Counted from the first letter of the stretch, positions 15,663-24,350 are shown. The stretch is DNA of 64,000 nt from Candidatus Glomeribacter gigasporarum BEG34 (GCF_000227585.1 NZ_CAFB01000034.1:86418-150417); one strand, 5' to 3'. The notes: generated from the letters alone by a model not told the origin. Numbers and translations: made by a program.

Positions 15663-17715
15663 GGATGTTTAGAGCCTTGTTCAAAAAGCGCTGACACGCC
15701 TCCAAATCTCGGGTGCGCGCAAAAGGCGGCAAGCTTTGCCAAAAGCGCCGTCCGTAGGGTTTTTCCACCAGGCGCGAATCGCACACCATCAATACGCCGC
15801 TATCGGTTTCGGTGCGAATCAGGCGGCCCGCGCCTTGCTTGAGCGCAATCACTGCCTGCGGCAGTTGATAGGCCATAAAGGGGTCTTGTCCCTGTTGCGC
15901 GAGCGCGTCCAGACGGGCGGCAAGCACCGGGTCGTCCGGCGGCGCGAAAGGCAGTTTATCGATGATGACCAAGGAAAGCGCTTTGCCGCGCACATCCACC
16001 CCTTCCCAAAAACTTTGACTGCCGACCAGAATGGCGTTGCCCGCCTGCTGGAAGCGTTTCAGCAGTTCAGTACGGCTGGCGTCGCCCTGTATCAACAGCG
16101 GAAAATCCCAGTCGCGCGCATGCAAAGCCTCGCGCAATTGGGCCGAAAGCCGTTCAACCGCGCGTAGTGTAGTGCACAGCACAAAGGCGCGGCCGCCGGA
16201 AGCTTTAATCACCGGCAACACCGCGTTGAGCATCGCCTCGCTAAAAGCGGGCGATGCGGGCGCCGGCAGGCCGCGCGGCACATATAACAACGCCTGCTGC
16301 GTATAGTCGAAGGGACTTTGAACGCTGAGCGGTAGATACGCAGGCAAGCCCATCTGCGTTGCGTAATGCGTGAAATCGCCTTTGACTGAAAGCGTTGCCG
16401 ACGTAAAAATCCACGCGCGCGGCGCAGTCGCGCGCTGCTTTTCAAAAAACGCGGTGATGGACAGCGGCGTGGTATGCAAATGCACGGATTGCGCGAATAC
16501 TTCGACCCAGCGCACCCGGTCAGGCGCGGCGGACGGCGCAGTGGACAGCACAGGATAAGGCGCGCGGAAACGCGCGAGCGCGGCGCGCAACTCATGCGTC
16601 CGGCGCAGGCACTGCCCCAGCGTTTCGGCGCGCGGCGCGTGCGCCTCCAACGCGGCGGTGAGCGCATCCAGCGGCGCATCCAGCGCAGCGAGCGCGGCAT
16701 GGAGCGGATGATCGGCGTCGAGCTGCGCAAACGCATATTTGGCGGCGCGCTCATCAAAAGCCAGGCGCAGATCGCGCGCCGCAGTTTCCAGCGCTGCGCA
16801 GAGCGCTGTCCAATCAGCCCCGTCGCGCGCGTGCGTCAATCCTTCGATACGGACATCGCGCGCCAGTTCGACCCACTGATAGCTCCTGACCGTCTCGCCG
16901 AAAAAGAGCGTGGCCGTATCCGGCAATTGATGCGCTTCGTCAAAAATCACCGTGTTTGCGCTCGGCAACAGTTCCTGGACGCCGCTCTCTCGCAGCATCA
17001 TATCGGCGAAAAAAAGCGCGTGATTCACCACGACCAGATCAGCCTGCTGCGCTTTGCGGCGCGCGTGCATCACAAAACAGTCTTTGAGATGCGGGCATTC
17101 CTGATTCAGACAGTTTTCGCGCGTTGAAGTCACGCGCCCCCAAATCGGCGCGGATTCTGGCACTTGCGCCAATTCTGACTTGTCGCCGCTTTGACTCGTT
17201 TTTGAAAAGCGGATAATCGCGCGCACATGCGCCGCGTCCCGATGCGAAAGCGCGCCCGCATCCTGAAGCGTGCGCTGCAAATAATAATGACACACATAAT
17301 TGGCGCGGCCTTTGAGCATTGCAACGGAGAGGGGCATTGCAAGCGCGCGGCGCAGCGCCGGAATATCGCGCGCAAAGAGTTGATCCTGCAGATGTTTCGT
17401 GCCGGTTGACAGGATGACCTTGCCGCCCCATAGCATCGCCGGAACGAGATAGGCAAAGGTTTTGCCGGTACCGGTGCCCGCCTCAACCAGCAGGGCGGTT
17501 CCGTTGCCGCTTTGATCTGTGGGTTCCTCGGAGGCGGCCTGTTCAGGATGCGCGTGCATCGCTGCCGCAATGGCGCCTGCCATCTCCCGCTGCGCCGCGC
17601 GCACGCGATAGCCTTGCATGTTCTGAGCGAGCACGCCATTGGCCGAGAAAATCCGGTCCAATGCCTGCGCGCGCGGCGCGTCGAGTTTGAGAGAAAAAAG
17701 GCGGGCATTCGTCAT
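15646..17715 (-). CDS. DinG/YoaA-type iron-sulfur DNA helicase
   Basis: The 689-residue product is a superfamily 2 5'-3' helicase of the XPD class. Walker A is VEAGTGTGKTFAYLVPAM (near residue 78), followed by VILSTGTKHLQDQLF. Four cysteines form the Fe-S cluster region (CHYYLQ upstream, then NCLNQECPHLKDCFVMHAR). The helicase II motif is VIFDEAHQLPD, and the C-terminal motifs LVGSQSFWEGVDVRG and QGAGRLIRTETDSGVL are present. Such helicases act on recombination and replication intermediates. It resembles YoaA more than DinG by length. The gene overlaps folC. A VapBC-type module diverges from its 5' end. Confidence 0.9.
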   Translation of the reverse strand: MTNARLFSLKLDAPRAQALDRIFSANGVLAQNMQGYRVRAAQREMAGAIAAAMHAHPEQAASEEPTDQSGNGTALLVEAGTGTGKTFAYLVPAMLWGGKVILSTGTKHLQDQLFARDIPALRRALAMPLSVAMLKGRANYVCHYYLQRTLQDAGALSHRDAAHVRAIIRFSKTSQSGDKSELAQVPESAPIWGRVTSTRENCLNQECPHLKDCFVMHARRKAQQADLVVVNHALFFADMMLRESGVQELLPSANTVIFDEAHQLPDTATLFFGETVRSYQWVELARDVRIEGLTHARDGADWTALCAALETAARDLRLAFDERAAKYAFAQLDADHPLHAALAALDAPLDALTAALEAHAPRAETLGQCLRRTHELRAALARFRAPYPVLSTAPSAAPDRVRWVEVFAQSVHLHTTPLSITAFFEKQRATAPRAWIFTSATLSVKGDFTHYATQMGLPAYLPLSVQSPFDYTQQALLYVPRGLPAPASPAFSEAMLNAVLPVIKASGGRAFVLCTTLRAVERLSAQLREALHARDWDFPLLIQGDASRTELLKRFQQAGNAILVGSQSFWEGVDVRGKALSLVIIDKLPFAPPDDPVLAARLDALAQQGQDPFMAYQLPQAVIALKQGAGRLIRTETDSGVLMVCDSRLVEKPYGRRFWQSLPPFARTRDLEACQRFLNKALNIHDAPL

Positions 17716-17729
17716 TGAAGTTGGACTGG

Positions 17730-17763
17730 ATAATGTATTGAAGACAATGCAGAATTACATTAT
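17730..17763 (+). promoter_or_regulatory. inverted repeat upstream of the VapBC-type operon, likely autoregulatory operator
   Basis: Perfect 8-base arms ATAATGTA (17730-17737) and TACATTAT (17756-17763), centred about 50 bases before the antitoxin ATG. AbrB-type antitoxins bind such dyads to repress their own operon. The site overlaps the probable promoter region between the divergent helicase gene and the operon. Confidence 0.55.
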
Positions 17764-17796
17764 TCTCTTATCTTCTAAGAAACGATAGGACACACT

Positions 17797-18063
17797 ATGA
17801 CTTTATTAACGGTGACCTCACGCGGGCAAGTGACTTTCCGGCAAGAGGTATTAAAACATCTTGGGGTCAAACCGGGAGAAAAGATCGAGTTGGATTTGCT
17901 TCCGTATGGTCGAGCCGAGTTGAAATCTGTGCAGCAGAAAGGCACGTTCCGCGCACTGCACGGATTTCTGAAAGGAAAAACCAGCGGAAAAAGGCTGACC
18001 ATTGACGAAATCAACACCGCAATATCCGAAGCAGGCGCGGCGGCAGGCGCAGGCGAAAAATGA
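17797..18063 (+). CDS. vapB: AbrB/SpoVT-type antitoxin
   Basis: The 88-residue product starts MTLLTVTSRGQVTFRQEVLKHLGVKPGEKIELDLL, a swapped-hairpin AbrB domain that binds DNA and opens many type II antitoxins. The C-terminal part (LHGFLKGKTSGKRLTIDEIN) is the toxin-neutralising segment. AGGACAC before the ATG is a plausible ribosome binding site. The stop overlaps the toxin start (ATGA). It should neutralise the PIN toxin that follows and repress the operon through the upstream dyad. Confidence 0.88.
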   Translation: MTLLTVTSRGQVTFRQEVLKHLGVKPGEKIELDLLPYGRAELKSVQQKGTFRALHGFLKGKTSGKRLTIDEINTAISEAGAAAGAGEK

Positions 18064-18455
18064 AAATGACCATTGATACAAACGTATTACTGCGCGCGGT
18101 GGTCGGGGATGACGCTCGCCAAAGCCGTCTAGCGATTCAAGCAATGGAACGTGCCGAGCTTGTTGCCATCAGTGTGCATGTGTTATGTGAACTGGCTTGG
18201 GTGCTGAATCGTCAATATGAAGTATCGCGACCCGACATTGCGGCGACTATTTGCCAGCTGCTCAACACGAAAAATGTGGCGCTGAACAGGCCAGCCGCTG
18301 AGGCTGGCTTAACAATGCTCGAATCAGGCGGAGATTTCGCCGACGGTGTGATTGCTTACGAGGGCGGTTGGCTTGGCGGAGAAATGTTCGTGTCCTTTGA
18401 CAAAAAAGCGGTTTCGCTGCTCGCGGCGCAGAATCAATCCGCACGTCTTCTATAA
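18060..18455 (+). CDS. vapC: PIN-domain ribonuclease toxin (VapC-type)
   Basis: The 131-residue product has the PIN fold acidic residues: Asp in MTIDTNVLLRAVV, Glu in HVLCELAWVL, and Asp pairs in GGDFADGVIAYEG and SFDKKAV. PIN toxins cleave RNA, often tRNA or rRNA, when released from antitoxin. It overlaps the antitoxin by four bases; ATG 18066 is an alternative start. All catalytic positions look intact, so the module appears functional. It lies between the helicase gene and mfd, a core-genome junction. Confidence 0.9.
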   Translation: MKMTIDTNVLLRAVVGDDARQSRLAIQAMERAELVAISVHVLCELAWVLNRQYEVSRPDIAATICQLLNTKNVALNRPAAEAGLTMLESGGDFADGVIAYEGGWLGGEMFVSFDKKAVSLLAAQNQSARLL

Positions 18456-18509
18456 CATTCACATTCAAGCGCTTCACGCGCGCGCAGAACAAAAATCAAC
18501 CCTTCTTTT

Positions 18510-21500
18510 ATGATTCCCCCGATTAAACCCGGAGCGCGCTTTGTGTTCGATGGCGCGCGCGGCGCTGCGGATGCGCTCGCATTGGCGCGTCATTTCACCG
18601 CGCAACTGAAAACCGGCGCGTGTCCATTGCTGGCAGTGATTTGTGCGAACGCCGCGGACGTGCAGCGTTTGCGCGATGAAATCGCCTGGTTTGCGCCGGA
18701 TGCGCGCGTGCGTGTGCTGCCGGACTGGGAGACGCTGCCGTATGACACCTTTTCGCCGCATCAAGATTTAATTTCTGAACGACTGGCCACGATTCACGCG
18801 CTCGGCGGCGGTCAATGCGATCTTGTGCTGCTTTCCGCCGCGACCGCGCTTGTACGGATGGCGCCGCCGTCGTTTATGGCCGCGTACACCTTTGCATGGA
18901 CGCAGGGCGAAGCGCTCGACGCCGAACGCTTAAAAACACAACTCAGGCTTGCCGCGTATGAGCCAGTCAGTCAAGTGGCGCGGCCCGGTGAATATGCAAT
19001 CCGAGGTTCGTTGATCGATCTATTTCCAATGGGCGCAGCGCTGCCCTACCGGATTGATTTGTTCGATGAGCGCATTGATTCCATTCGTGTGTTCGACCCC
19101 GACACGCAACGCAGCCTGCAGCCGGTGCGCGAAGTGCGTTTGCTGCCGGGCCGCGAGTTTCCTTTCGATGACAAGGCGCGCGCCGCATTCCGCAGCCGCT
19201 GGCGCGAGACTTTTGAAGGCGATCCAAGCCGTTCGACGATTTATAAAGACGTGAGCGCCGGCATTCTGTCCGCGGGGATTGAGTACTATTTGCCGTTGTT
19301 TTTTGACGAAACCGCCACGCTGTTTGACTATCTGCCCGCGGGCGCGCAGCTGGTCTTGGTCGGCGATCTGGCGGCGTCGATTCAGCATTTTAACGCCGAG
19401 GCGCGCAAACGCTATGCCTTTCTGGCGTATCCGCCCGAACGCCCGCTGCTCGAACCTGGGCGCCTATTTTTATCGGAAGAAGGGTTTTTTACGCAGGCCA
19501 AAGCGTTCGCGCGGCTTGTGTTTCCGCCTTCCGCTTCCGCTGTACGAAGCGAGTCCCGGAACCTGTTCAAAAACTGTAACGAGCGGGCGTCAGGCGGAGG
19601 AGGACGGAGCGCAGGTTCGCGCTGGACAGCGCCGTTGCCGCCGCTTGCCATCAACCGTCATGCAGCCGACCCGGTTGCCGCGCTGCGCGCCTATCTCTCT
19701 GAATCCGGGCATCGAACGCTTGTGGTATGCGACTCCGCCGGACGGCGCGAAACGATGCTGCAATTGTTCGCAGCGCATGGCTTAAAACCTGCGCCACTGG
19801 ATTCCTTTGCCGCATTTCTACAATTTCTGAAGAGCGAACAGCGCTTTGCGCTGACCCACGCGCCGCTCTCCGCCGGTTTTGCATGTCCGTCGGAAGCTTT
19901 TGCGCTGATCACTGAACACGAGTTGTACGGCGCACCCTTGCAGCGCGCGCACCGGCGCAAAGCGGGCGCGGCAAGCGATATCGACACGATGGTGCGCGAT
20001 CTGTCCGAACTGAGCATCGGCGCGCCGGTGGTCCACGCGCAACACGGCGTCGGACGCTACCGCGGCCTGGCGACGATGAATCTCGGCGAAGACGAGGCGG
20101 AATTTCTGCATCTCGACTACGCGCAGGGCGGCACGCTGTACGTGCCCGTTGCGCAATTACATTGGATTACCCGTTATAGCGGCCAGGCCCCGGAACATGC
20201 GCCTTTGCACGCGCTGGGCTCCGGCCAGTGGGAAAAAGCCAAGCGCCGCGCGGCGCAGCAAATTCGCGATACCGCGGCGGAACTGCTGAACCTGTACGCG
20301 CGGCGCGCGGCGCGCCAGGGGCATGCGTTCGCGCTGACCGCGCGCGATTACGCGCAATTCGCCGCGGGCTTTAGTTTTGAAGAAACGCCCGACCAAAGCG
20401 CCGCGATTGAGGCCGTGATCAACGATATGAAGCGCGGCAAGCCAATGGACCGGCTCGTTTGCGGCGACGTGGGTTTTGGCAAAACCGAAGTCGCGTTGCG
20501 CGCCGCCTTCATCGCGGCGATGGATGGCCGGCAAGTGGCGGTGCTGGTTCCGACGACCTTGCTCGCCGAGCAGCATTTTCAGACCTTTAGCGACCGTTTT
20601 GCCGACTGGCCGGTGCGCATCGCTGAATTTTCGCGCTTTAAAACCGCCAGGGAAATCGCCGCCGCGAGCCGCGCGCTCGCAGAGGGCAGTATCGATATTG
20701 CGATTGGCACACATCAACTCTTGTCCAAACAATTGCGCTTTAAACGGCTGGGGCTGGTGATCATCGACGAGGAGCACCGCTTCGGCGTGCGCCAGAAAGA
20801 ACAACTGAAGGCGCTGCGCGCGCAGGTCGATGTGCTGACGCTCACCGCCACGCCGATTCCGCGCACGCTGGGGCTAGCGCTTGAAGGATTGCGCGATTTT
20901 TCGGTGATTGCGACCGCACCGCAAAAACGGCTGGCGATTAAAACCTTTGTCCGGCGCGAGGAAGACGGCGTGATTCGCGAGGCGGCGCTGCGCGAACTCA
21001 AGCGCGGCGGGCAAGTCTACTTTCTGCACAATGAAGTAGAAACCATCGATGCGCGCAGCAAAGCGCTTGAAGCGCTGCTGCCAGAGGCGCGTATTCTGGT
21101 GGCGCACGGCCAGATGCACGAGCGCGCGCTCGAACGGGTGATGCGCGATTTTGTGGCGCAGCGCGCGAATATGCTGTTATGCACGACGATTATCGAAACC
21201 GGTATTGACGTGCCAAGCGCGAATACGATTCTGATTCACCGCGCCGACAAATTCGGCCTCGCGCAATTGCACCAATTGCGCGGCCGCGTCGGTCGCTCGC
21301 ATCACCAGGCTTACGCCTATCTATTGGTGCACGATCCACAGCAATTAACCAAGCAAGCCACGCTGCGGCTGGACGCGATTCAGAAAATGGAAGAACTCGG
21401 CGCCGGCTTTTATCTGGCGATGCACGATCTCGAAATCCGCGGCGCGGGCGAAGTGCTCGGCGATAAACAGTCGGGAGAAATGCACGAGATTGGTTTTCAG

Positions 21501-22019
21501 CTCTATAGCGAGATGCTGAAAGACGCAGTGGAAGCGCTCAAAGACGGGCGGGAGCCCGATCTCGCGATGCCTTTGGCAGCGTCCGCCGAGATTAATCTGC
21601 ACGCGCCCGCGCTGTTGCCGGCGGATTATTGCGGCGATGTGCAGCAACGCTTAACGCTGTATAAACGGCTGGCGAACTGCCGCCGCGATGCGCAAATCGA
21701 TACGGTTCAGGAAGCACTGATCGACCGCTTTGGCCCGCTGCCGCCGCCCGCGCAGGCGCTGATAGAAACGCACCGGCTGCGCTGGAGGGCGCAATCGCTT
21801 GGCGTGGGCAAGATGGATGCCAGCGAAGAACGCATCACGCTGCAATTCGCGCCGAATCCAAAGGTCGATGCCGCGCGCATCATTGACTTGGTGCAGCGCC
21901 AGCCGCAATTCAAGCTGGCCGGACAGGATAAATTAAGCATGGAACTGCAGACCGCTGATTTGCCGGCACGCATCGCCGCGCTGAAAACAGCGCTGCGGGC
22001 GTTGGGCGCACCGTCCTAA
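18510..22019 (+). CDS. mfd: transcription-repair coupling factor
   Basis: Mfd removes RNA polymerase stalled at lesions and recruits UvrA. The 1169-residue product has the UvrB-homology module (LPDWETLPYDTFSPHQDLIS), the RNA-polymerase interaction domain (APVVHAQHGVGRYRGL), the translocase Walker A (LVCGDVGFGKTEVALRAAF), DEEHRFG, TLTATPIPRTLGLAL, and the TRG region (VGRSHHQAYAYLL). Around residues 345-385 the sequence SESRNLFKNCNERASGGGGR is unlike the family and coincides with a GAACCTG/CAGGTTC inverted repeat, so a small in-frame insertion is likely there. The rest is colinear and intact. Confidence 0.96.
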   Translation: MIPPIKPGARFVFDGARGAADALALARHFTAQLKTGACPLLAVICANAADVQRLRDEIAWFAPDARVRVLPDWETLPYDTFSPHQDLISERLATIHALGGGQCDLVLLSAATALVRMAPPSFMAAYTFAWTQGEALDAERLKTQLRLAAYEPVSQVARPGEYAIRGSLIDLFPMGAALPYRIDLFDERIDSIRVFDPDTQRSLQPVREVRLLPGREFPFDDKARAAFRSRWRETFEGDPSRSTIYKDVSAGILSAGIEYYLPLFFDETATLFDYLPAGAQLVLVGDLAASIQHFNAEARKRYAFLAYPPERPLLEPGRLFLSEEGFFTQAKAFARLVFPPSASAVRSESRNLFKNCNERASGGGGRSAGSRWTAPLPPLAINRHAADPVAALRAYLSESGHRTLVVCDSAGRRETMLQLFAAHGLKPAPLDSFAAFLQFLKSEQRFALTHAPLSAGFACPSEAFALITEHELYGAPLQRAHRRKAGAASDIDTMVRDLSELSIGAPVVHAQHGVGRYRGLATMNLGEDEAEFLHLDYAQGGTLYVPVAQLHWITRYSGQAPEHAPLHALGSGQWEKAKRRAAQQIRDTAAELLNLYARRAARQGHAFALTARDYAQFAAGFSFEETPDQSAAIEAVINDMKRGKPMDRLVCGDVGFGKTEVALRAAFIAAMDGRQVAVLVPTTLLAEQHFQTFSDRFADWPVRIAEFSRFKTAREIAAASRALAEGSIDIAIGTHQLLSKQLRFKRLGLVIIDEEHRFGVRQKEQLKALRAQVDVLTLTATPIPRTLGLALEGLRDFSVIATAPQKRLAIKTFVRREEDGVIREAALRELKRGGQVYFLHNEVETIDARSKALEALLPEARILVAHGQMHERALERVMRDFVAQRANMLLCTTIIETGIDVPSANTILIHRADKFGLAQLHQLRGRVGRSHHQAYAYLLVHDPQQLTKQATLRLDAIQKMEELGAGFYLAMHDLEIRGAGEVLGDKQSGEMHEIGFQLYSEMLKDAVEALKDGREPDLAMPLAASAEINLHAPALLPADYCGDVQQRLTLYKRLANCRRDAQIDTVQEALIDRFGPLPPPAQALIETHRLRWRAQSLGVGKMDASEERITLQFAPNPKVDAARIIDLVQRQPQFKLAGQDKLSMELQTADLPARIAALKTALRALGAPS
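19559..19618. repeat. possible small palindromic insertion inside mfd
   Basis: GAACCTG (19559-19565) and CAGGTTC (19612-19618) frame a 60-base segment, exactly 20 codons, that encodes residues unlike Mfd proteins (part of NLFKNCNERASGGGGRSAG). It does not share the core of the other palindromic elements, so it may be a different family or a decayed copy. Confidence 0.4.
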
Positions 22020-22433
22020 ATGTATCCTCTGGATTTGAGTTACGCGAGGTCATCACCACTGAACTTGATGACAAAACTGTCCTCATCCTCCGCCGGAGCG
22101 TTGGAATCCCGCGGCCTGGAGAAGTCGGGATTCCGGGCGTCGAATCTTTGTTCAGCTTCCGCAATCTCGATCAGTCCAATGGCGCGAGTTCTGCGAAATC
22201 TTCCGTGCGCAGTCTAAAGCGCGATCTGTTTGATTCGATGCCTGCGCATCTGATGCCTCTTGATCAGGGTGGGAGAATTTCTTTAATTTTCCCACCCCTA
22301 TTTTCATAGTTGACAATCAATATACGCTTCTTCGTGGGCGCTGATTTGCGCAGGCGCGCCATCATGGATAGGCGCTGGAATATTGTCTTTGCTTCCGCGC
22401 TGCGCGGATGGGGCGGATTGAGTCCGTTGGCCT
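22020..22433. other. intergenic region after mfd with no convincing gene
   Basis: A frame ending in TAG at 22308-22310 stays open through the end of mfd and would read LREVITTELDDKTVLILRRS, then about 65 more residues, but has no start codon or ribosome binding site. It could be the tail of a decayed gene. The rest holds a hairpin (22268-22298) and AT-rich sequence leading to the small gene on the minus strand. Confidence 0.4.
22268..22298 (+). terminator. hairpin downstream of mfd, likely terminator
   Basis: Arms GGGTGGGAGAATT and AATTTTCCCACCC pair at 12 of 13 positions around a 5-base loop, followed by CTATTTTCAT. The stem is strong and the T-tract short. It is placed between mfd and the convergent AT-rich genes. 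Confidence 0.55.
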
Positions 22434-22568
22434 TTATTCCAGATCTTCCGGATCGCAGAATTCTCTGAACGCCTCAAGCGCAACACCAATCTCGGATGGG
22501 TCCAGAAACTGCTCCTCGGATTCAGTCATTTGTTCAAGCGTGTCGATGATCGATGAATTGGGGAACAT
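22434..22568 (-). CDS. small acidic protein of unknown function
   Basis: From ATG 22568, with AAGGAAAGG just upstream as ribosome binding site, the product is 44 residues: MFPNSSIIDTLEQMTESEEQ and on to FREFCDPEDLE. It is strongly acidic and helical in appearance. I do not recognise it. The same frame is open upstream to 22667 and there overlaps the next gene. After the stop, the minus-strand frame used by the sequence to 22304 (QRGSKDNIPAPIHDGAPAQI) is open, so a longer protein may have been split by a frameshift. It follows the two AT-rich genes upstream and may belong to the same unit. Confidence 0.45.
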   Translation of the reverse strand: MFPNSSIIDTLEQMTESEEQFLDPSEIGVALEAFREFCDPEDLE

Positions 22569-22617
22569 AGCCTTTCCTTTTGCAACAGGTATTGATGATT
22601 GCTCTAACTCATGGGAA

Positions 22618-23286
22618 TCAAGCGAACTGAGCCGTAAAAGACGGATTGCGAACACTGGGATTTGCATTTTCGATTAATTTCCACTCATTGAGCCTGTTTT
22701 CCGCCGCCTGTATAAGCTTTATTGCGTCTTTGACCGTGTGCAAACTGACCTGTTCACTGGCCAGATAGGAATCACTGCCGCTGGAATCGAGCGCGCTCAT
22801 CAGCGCCTGCATTTTCTGCGACTTCTCCATGTCCTCCAGAGACTGCTTTTCAAGCGCGTTTATATTCTTGAGCCGCTCTGGGGCGGAGCTTAGCGTTTGC
22901 CATTTCTCAGCATATTCATGGTAAAAAGAGCTCACAATATCCTTTAATTCACTCAATAGTTCCCACCTCCCTGGCCTATCCGATTTTGAGGCATAGTTCG
23001 ATGGATCGCATTTTTTTCCCCAGGTTTCAATCGCTTCTTTAAATCTTTCAAGAAGTTCCGCCGGTTTAATGTTTCTTAGCTCAGAGCTGAGCTGCTTCTG
23101 TGCATAGTGCGTGTCGAGATAGGTGTCTATATTTGCAATTAAAGCATCCCATTGATCTACGAATATGGGGCCTTCTTCATTCACCAGCACATAATCGTCT
23201 TCTACGATATCCTGTGTGCTGATTTCAGGATATTCGGTTGTGGCCGGCGGATTCGGAGAATAGAAATAGTTGATTACGGAAAACAT
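22618..23286 (-). CDS. unrecognised AT-rich gene, candidate host-directed protein (paralogue of the next)
   Basis: The 222-residue product starts at ATG 23286 after a good ribosome binding site (AAAGGACAG). No known family is apparent. The N-terminus (MFSVINYFYSPNPP) and the acidic-aromatic motif EDDYVLVNEE at residues 29-38 parallel those of the neighbouring protein (MNYLFGYS and EDDFVHVEDL). The remainder is charged and probably helical (ELRNIKPAELLERFKEAIET, LEKQSLEDMEKSQKMQALMS). No signal peptide or membrane helix is visible. Base composition is much more AT-rich than the core genes on either side, suggesting recent acquisition. A role as an effector is a guess based on composition, motif and context. 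Confidence 0.6.
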   Translation of the reverse strand: MFSVINYFYSPNPPATTEYPEISTQDIVEDDYVLVNEEGPIFVDQWDALIANIDTYLDTHYAQKQLSSELRNIKPAELLERFKEAIETWGKKCDPSNYASKSDRPGRWELLSELKDIVSSFYHEYAEKWQTLSSAPERLKNINALEKQSLEDMEKSQKMQALMSALDSSGSDSYLASEQVSLHTVKDAIKLIQAAENRLNEWKLIENANPSVRNPSFTAQFA

Positions 23287-23318
23287 TTTTCTGTCCTTTA
23301 AGGTAAGTGATGCGCTTT

Positions 23319-23344
23319 GTGCAATTTCACTCAAAAATGCTCTA
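23319..23344. repeat. solo end of a TAG palindromic element
   Basis: GCAATTTCACTCAAAAATGC followed by TCTA matches the right end of the tpiA element (GCAATCTCACTGAAAAATGC, TCTAG). On the minus strand its terminal TAG is the stop codon of the upstream gene (23342-24121). No partner arm is present. Confidence 0.7.
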
Positions 23345-24121
23345 AATGAGCTGAAGGAGTGGTGTGTAGTGATTGAGCGCCAGCTTTAAATGATCCAGTT
23401 TTGATCTACGGGACTCCTCTCTTTCAATACCAATGCCATAGCCATGATTAATTTTATGAAAGCGTTCAATCGCATCCTGATGTGTCACAATTTCAGCTTT
23501 CTCCATGCAGTCCTGATCCTCAACCATGACCCACTCTTCCGGATTTTCCGAAACTGGAGAAGGCATGCCGCTGCGCGCCGCCTTGCGCGCTTGCATATGG
23601 TTTTCATCGCAGAACTTGGGTTGCATTTTTTTCAGATCATGCTCGAAATCTTTTAATTCTTTTTGTTGCATTTTTTCATATATTTCCCTCAAGATTCCGG
23701 ATTTCTTTTCTGACCAATCGCTCCTTAATGTTTTAAAATCACGTTGGATTTTTTCAAGCGTTGTATCCAGCGCTTCCATTGCTACATCTTCACAATTGAA
23801 ATTAGGAAATATTTCAAAATCACGAATATACATTGCGTTGTCTGAATAGGCTGATTCAAATTTTAAAAGAAGTCGATCTATTTCAGAGAATAGTTTATTC
23901 AGTTCTTTGGATTCGTTCGTTAGAACTGAACAAGGGTTCCCTTGTGATAGAAAAGAATGTAGCTGGTTCACTTCTTTCCTGAAGTCCATCAGTTTATCTT
24001 TCAGTTGAGCTCTGGCAGACAAATCTTCTACATGAACAAAATCGTCCTCAATCGTGGCATTCCCTTTTATACTTTCATTTCGCGTCTCTGTTTGAGCGCT
24101 ATATCCAAATAAATAATTCAT
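23342..24121 (-). CDS. unrecognised AT-rich gene, candidate host-directed protein, 5' flank replaced by IS66
   Basis: The 259-residue product starts MNYLFGYSAQTETRNES. Residues 25-34 (EDDFVHVEDL) and a second copy near residue 200 (EEWVMVEDQD) share an acidic residue, an aromatic residue and V-x-V pattern with the neighbouring protein. Most of the rest is predicted coiled-coil or helical (LDTTLEKIQRDFKTLRSDWS, YEKMQQKELKDFEHDLKKMQ). No family is recognised. The IS66-family element ends nine bases before the start codon, so native promoter and ribosome binding site are gone. No Shine-Dalgarno sequence is visible. It is either silent or driven from the IS. Its TAG stop comes from a solo repeat end. 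Confidence 0.6.
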   Translation of the reverse strand: MNYLFGYSAQTETRNESIKGNATIEDDFVHVEDLSARAQLKDKLMDFRKEVNQLHSFLSQGNPCSVLTNESKELNKLFSEIDRLLLKFESAYSDNAMYIRDFEIFPNFNCEDVAMEALDTTLEKIQRDFKTLRSDWSEKKSGILREIYEKMQQKELKDFEHDLKKMQPKFCDENHMQARKAARSGMPSPVSENPEEWVMVEDQDCMEKAEIVTHQDAIERFHKINHGYGIGIEREESRRSKLDHLKLALNHYTPLLQLI

Positions 24122-24350
24122 TGGTGCATTGTAAGCGCTCAATTTTCTGCACCTCGCTTATTGCAGGTTGGAGGCGGAGTATGGGTGTCCACCCAAATTG
24201 AAGGTGGACACCGTGAGACAGGAAGAATCGTAAGCGTAAGCCCTCAATTTTCTGCACCCGTTGTGGGCGAAAGTGATCGCCCCGCGAGGCTGATGATCGA
24301 TGGTGTGGAGAGAGATCGTAAGGAAACCCAACGCTGGTTGAGGTGTCGAA

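Noticed and set aside
20157..20804. 215-codon open frame antisense to mfd
   Set aside because: Antisense shadow of the conserved translocase domain.
22020..22217. Short + frame directly after the mfd stop
   Set aside because: Starts at the base after the stop without ribosome binding site, Ser-rich composition, no family resemblance.
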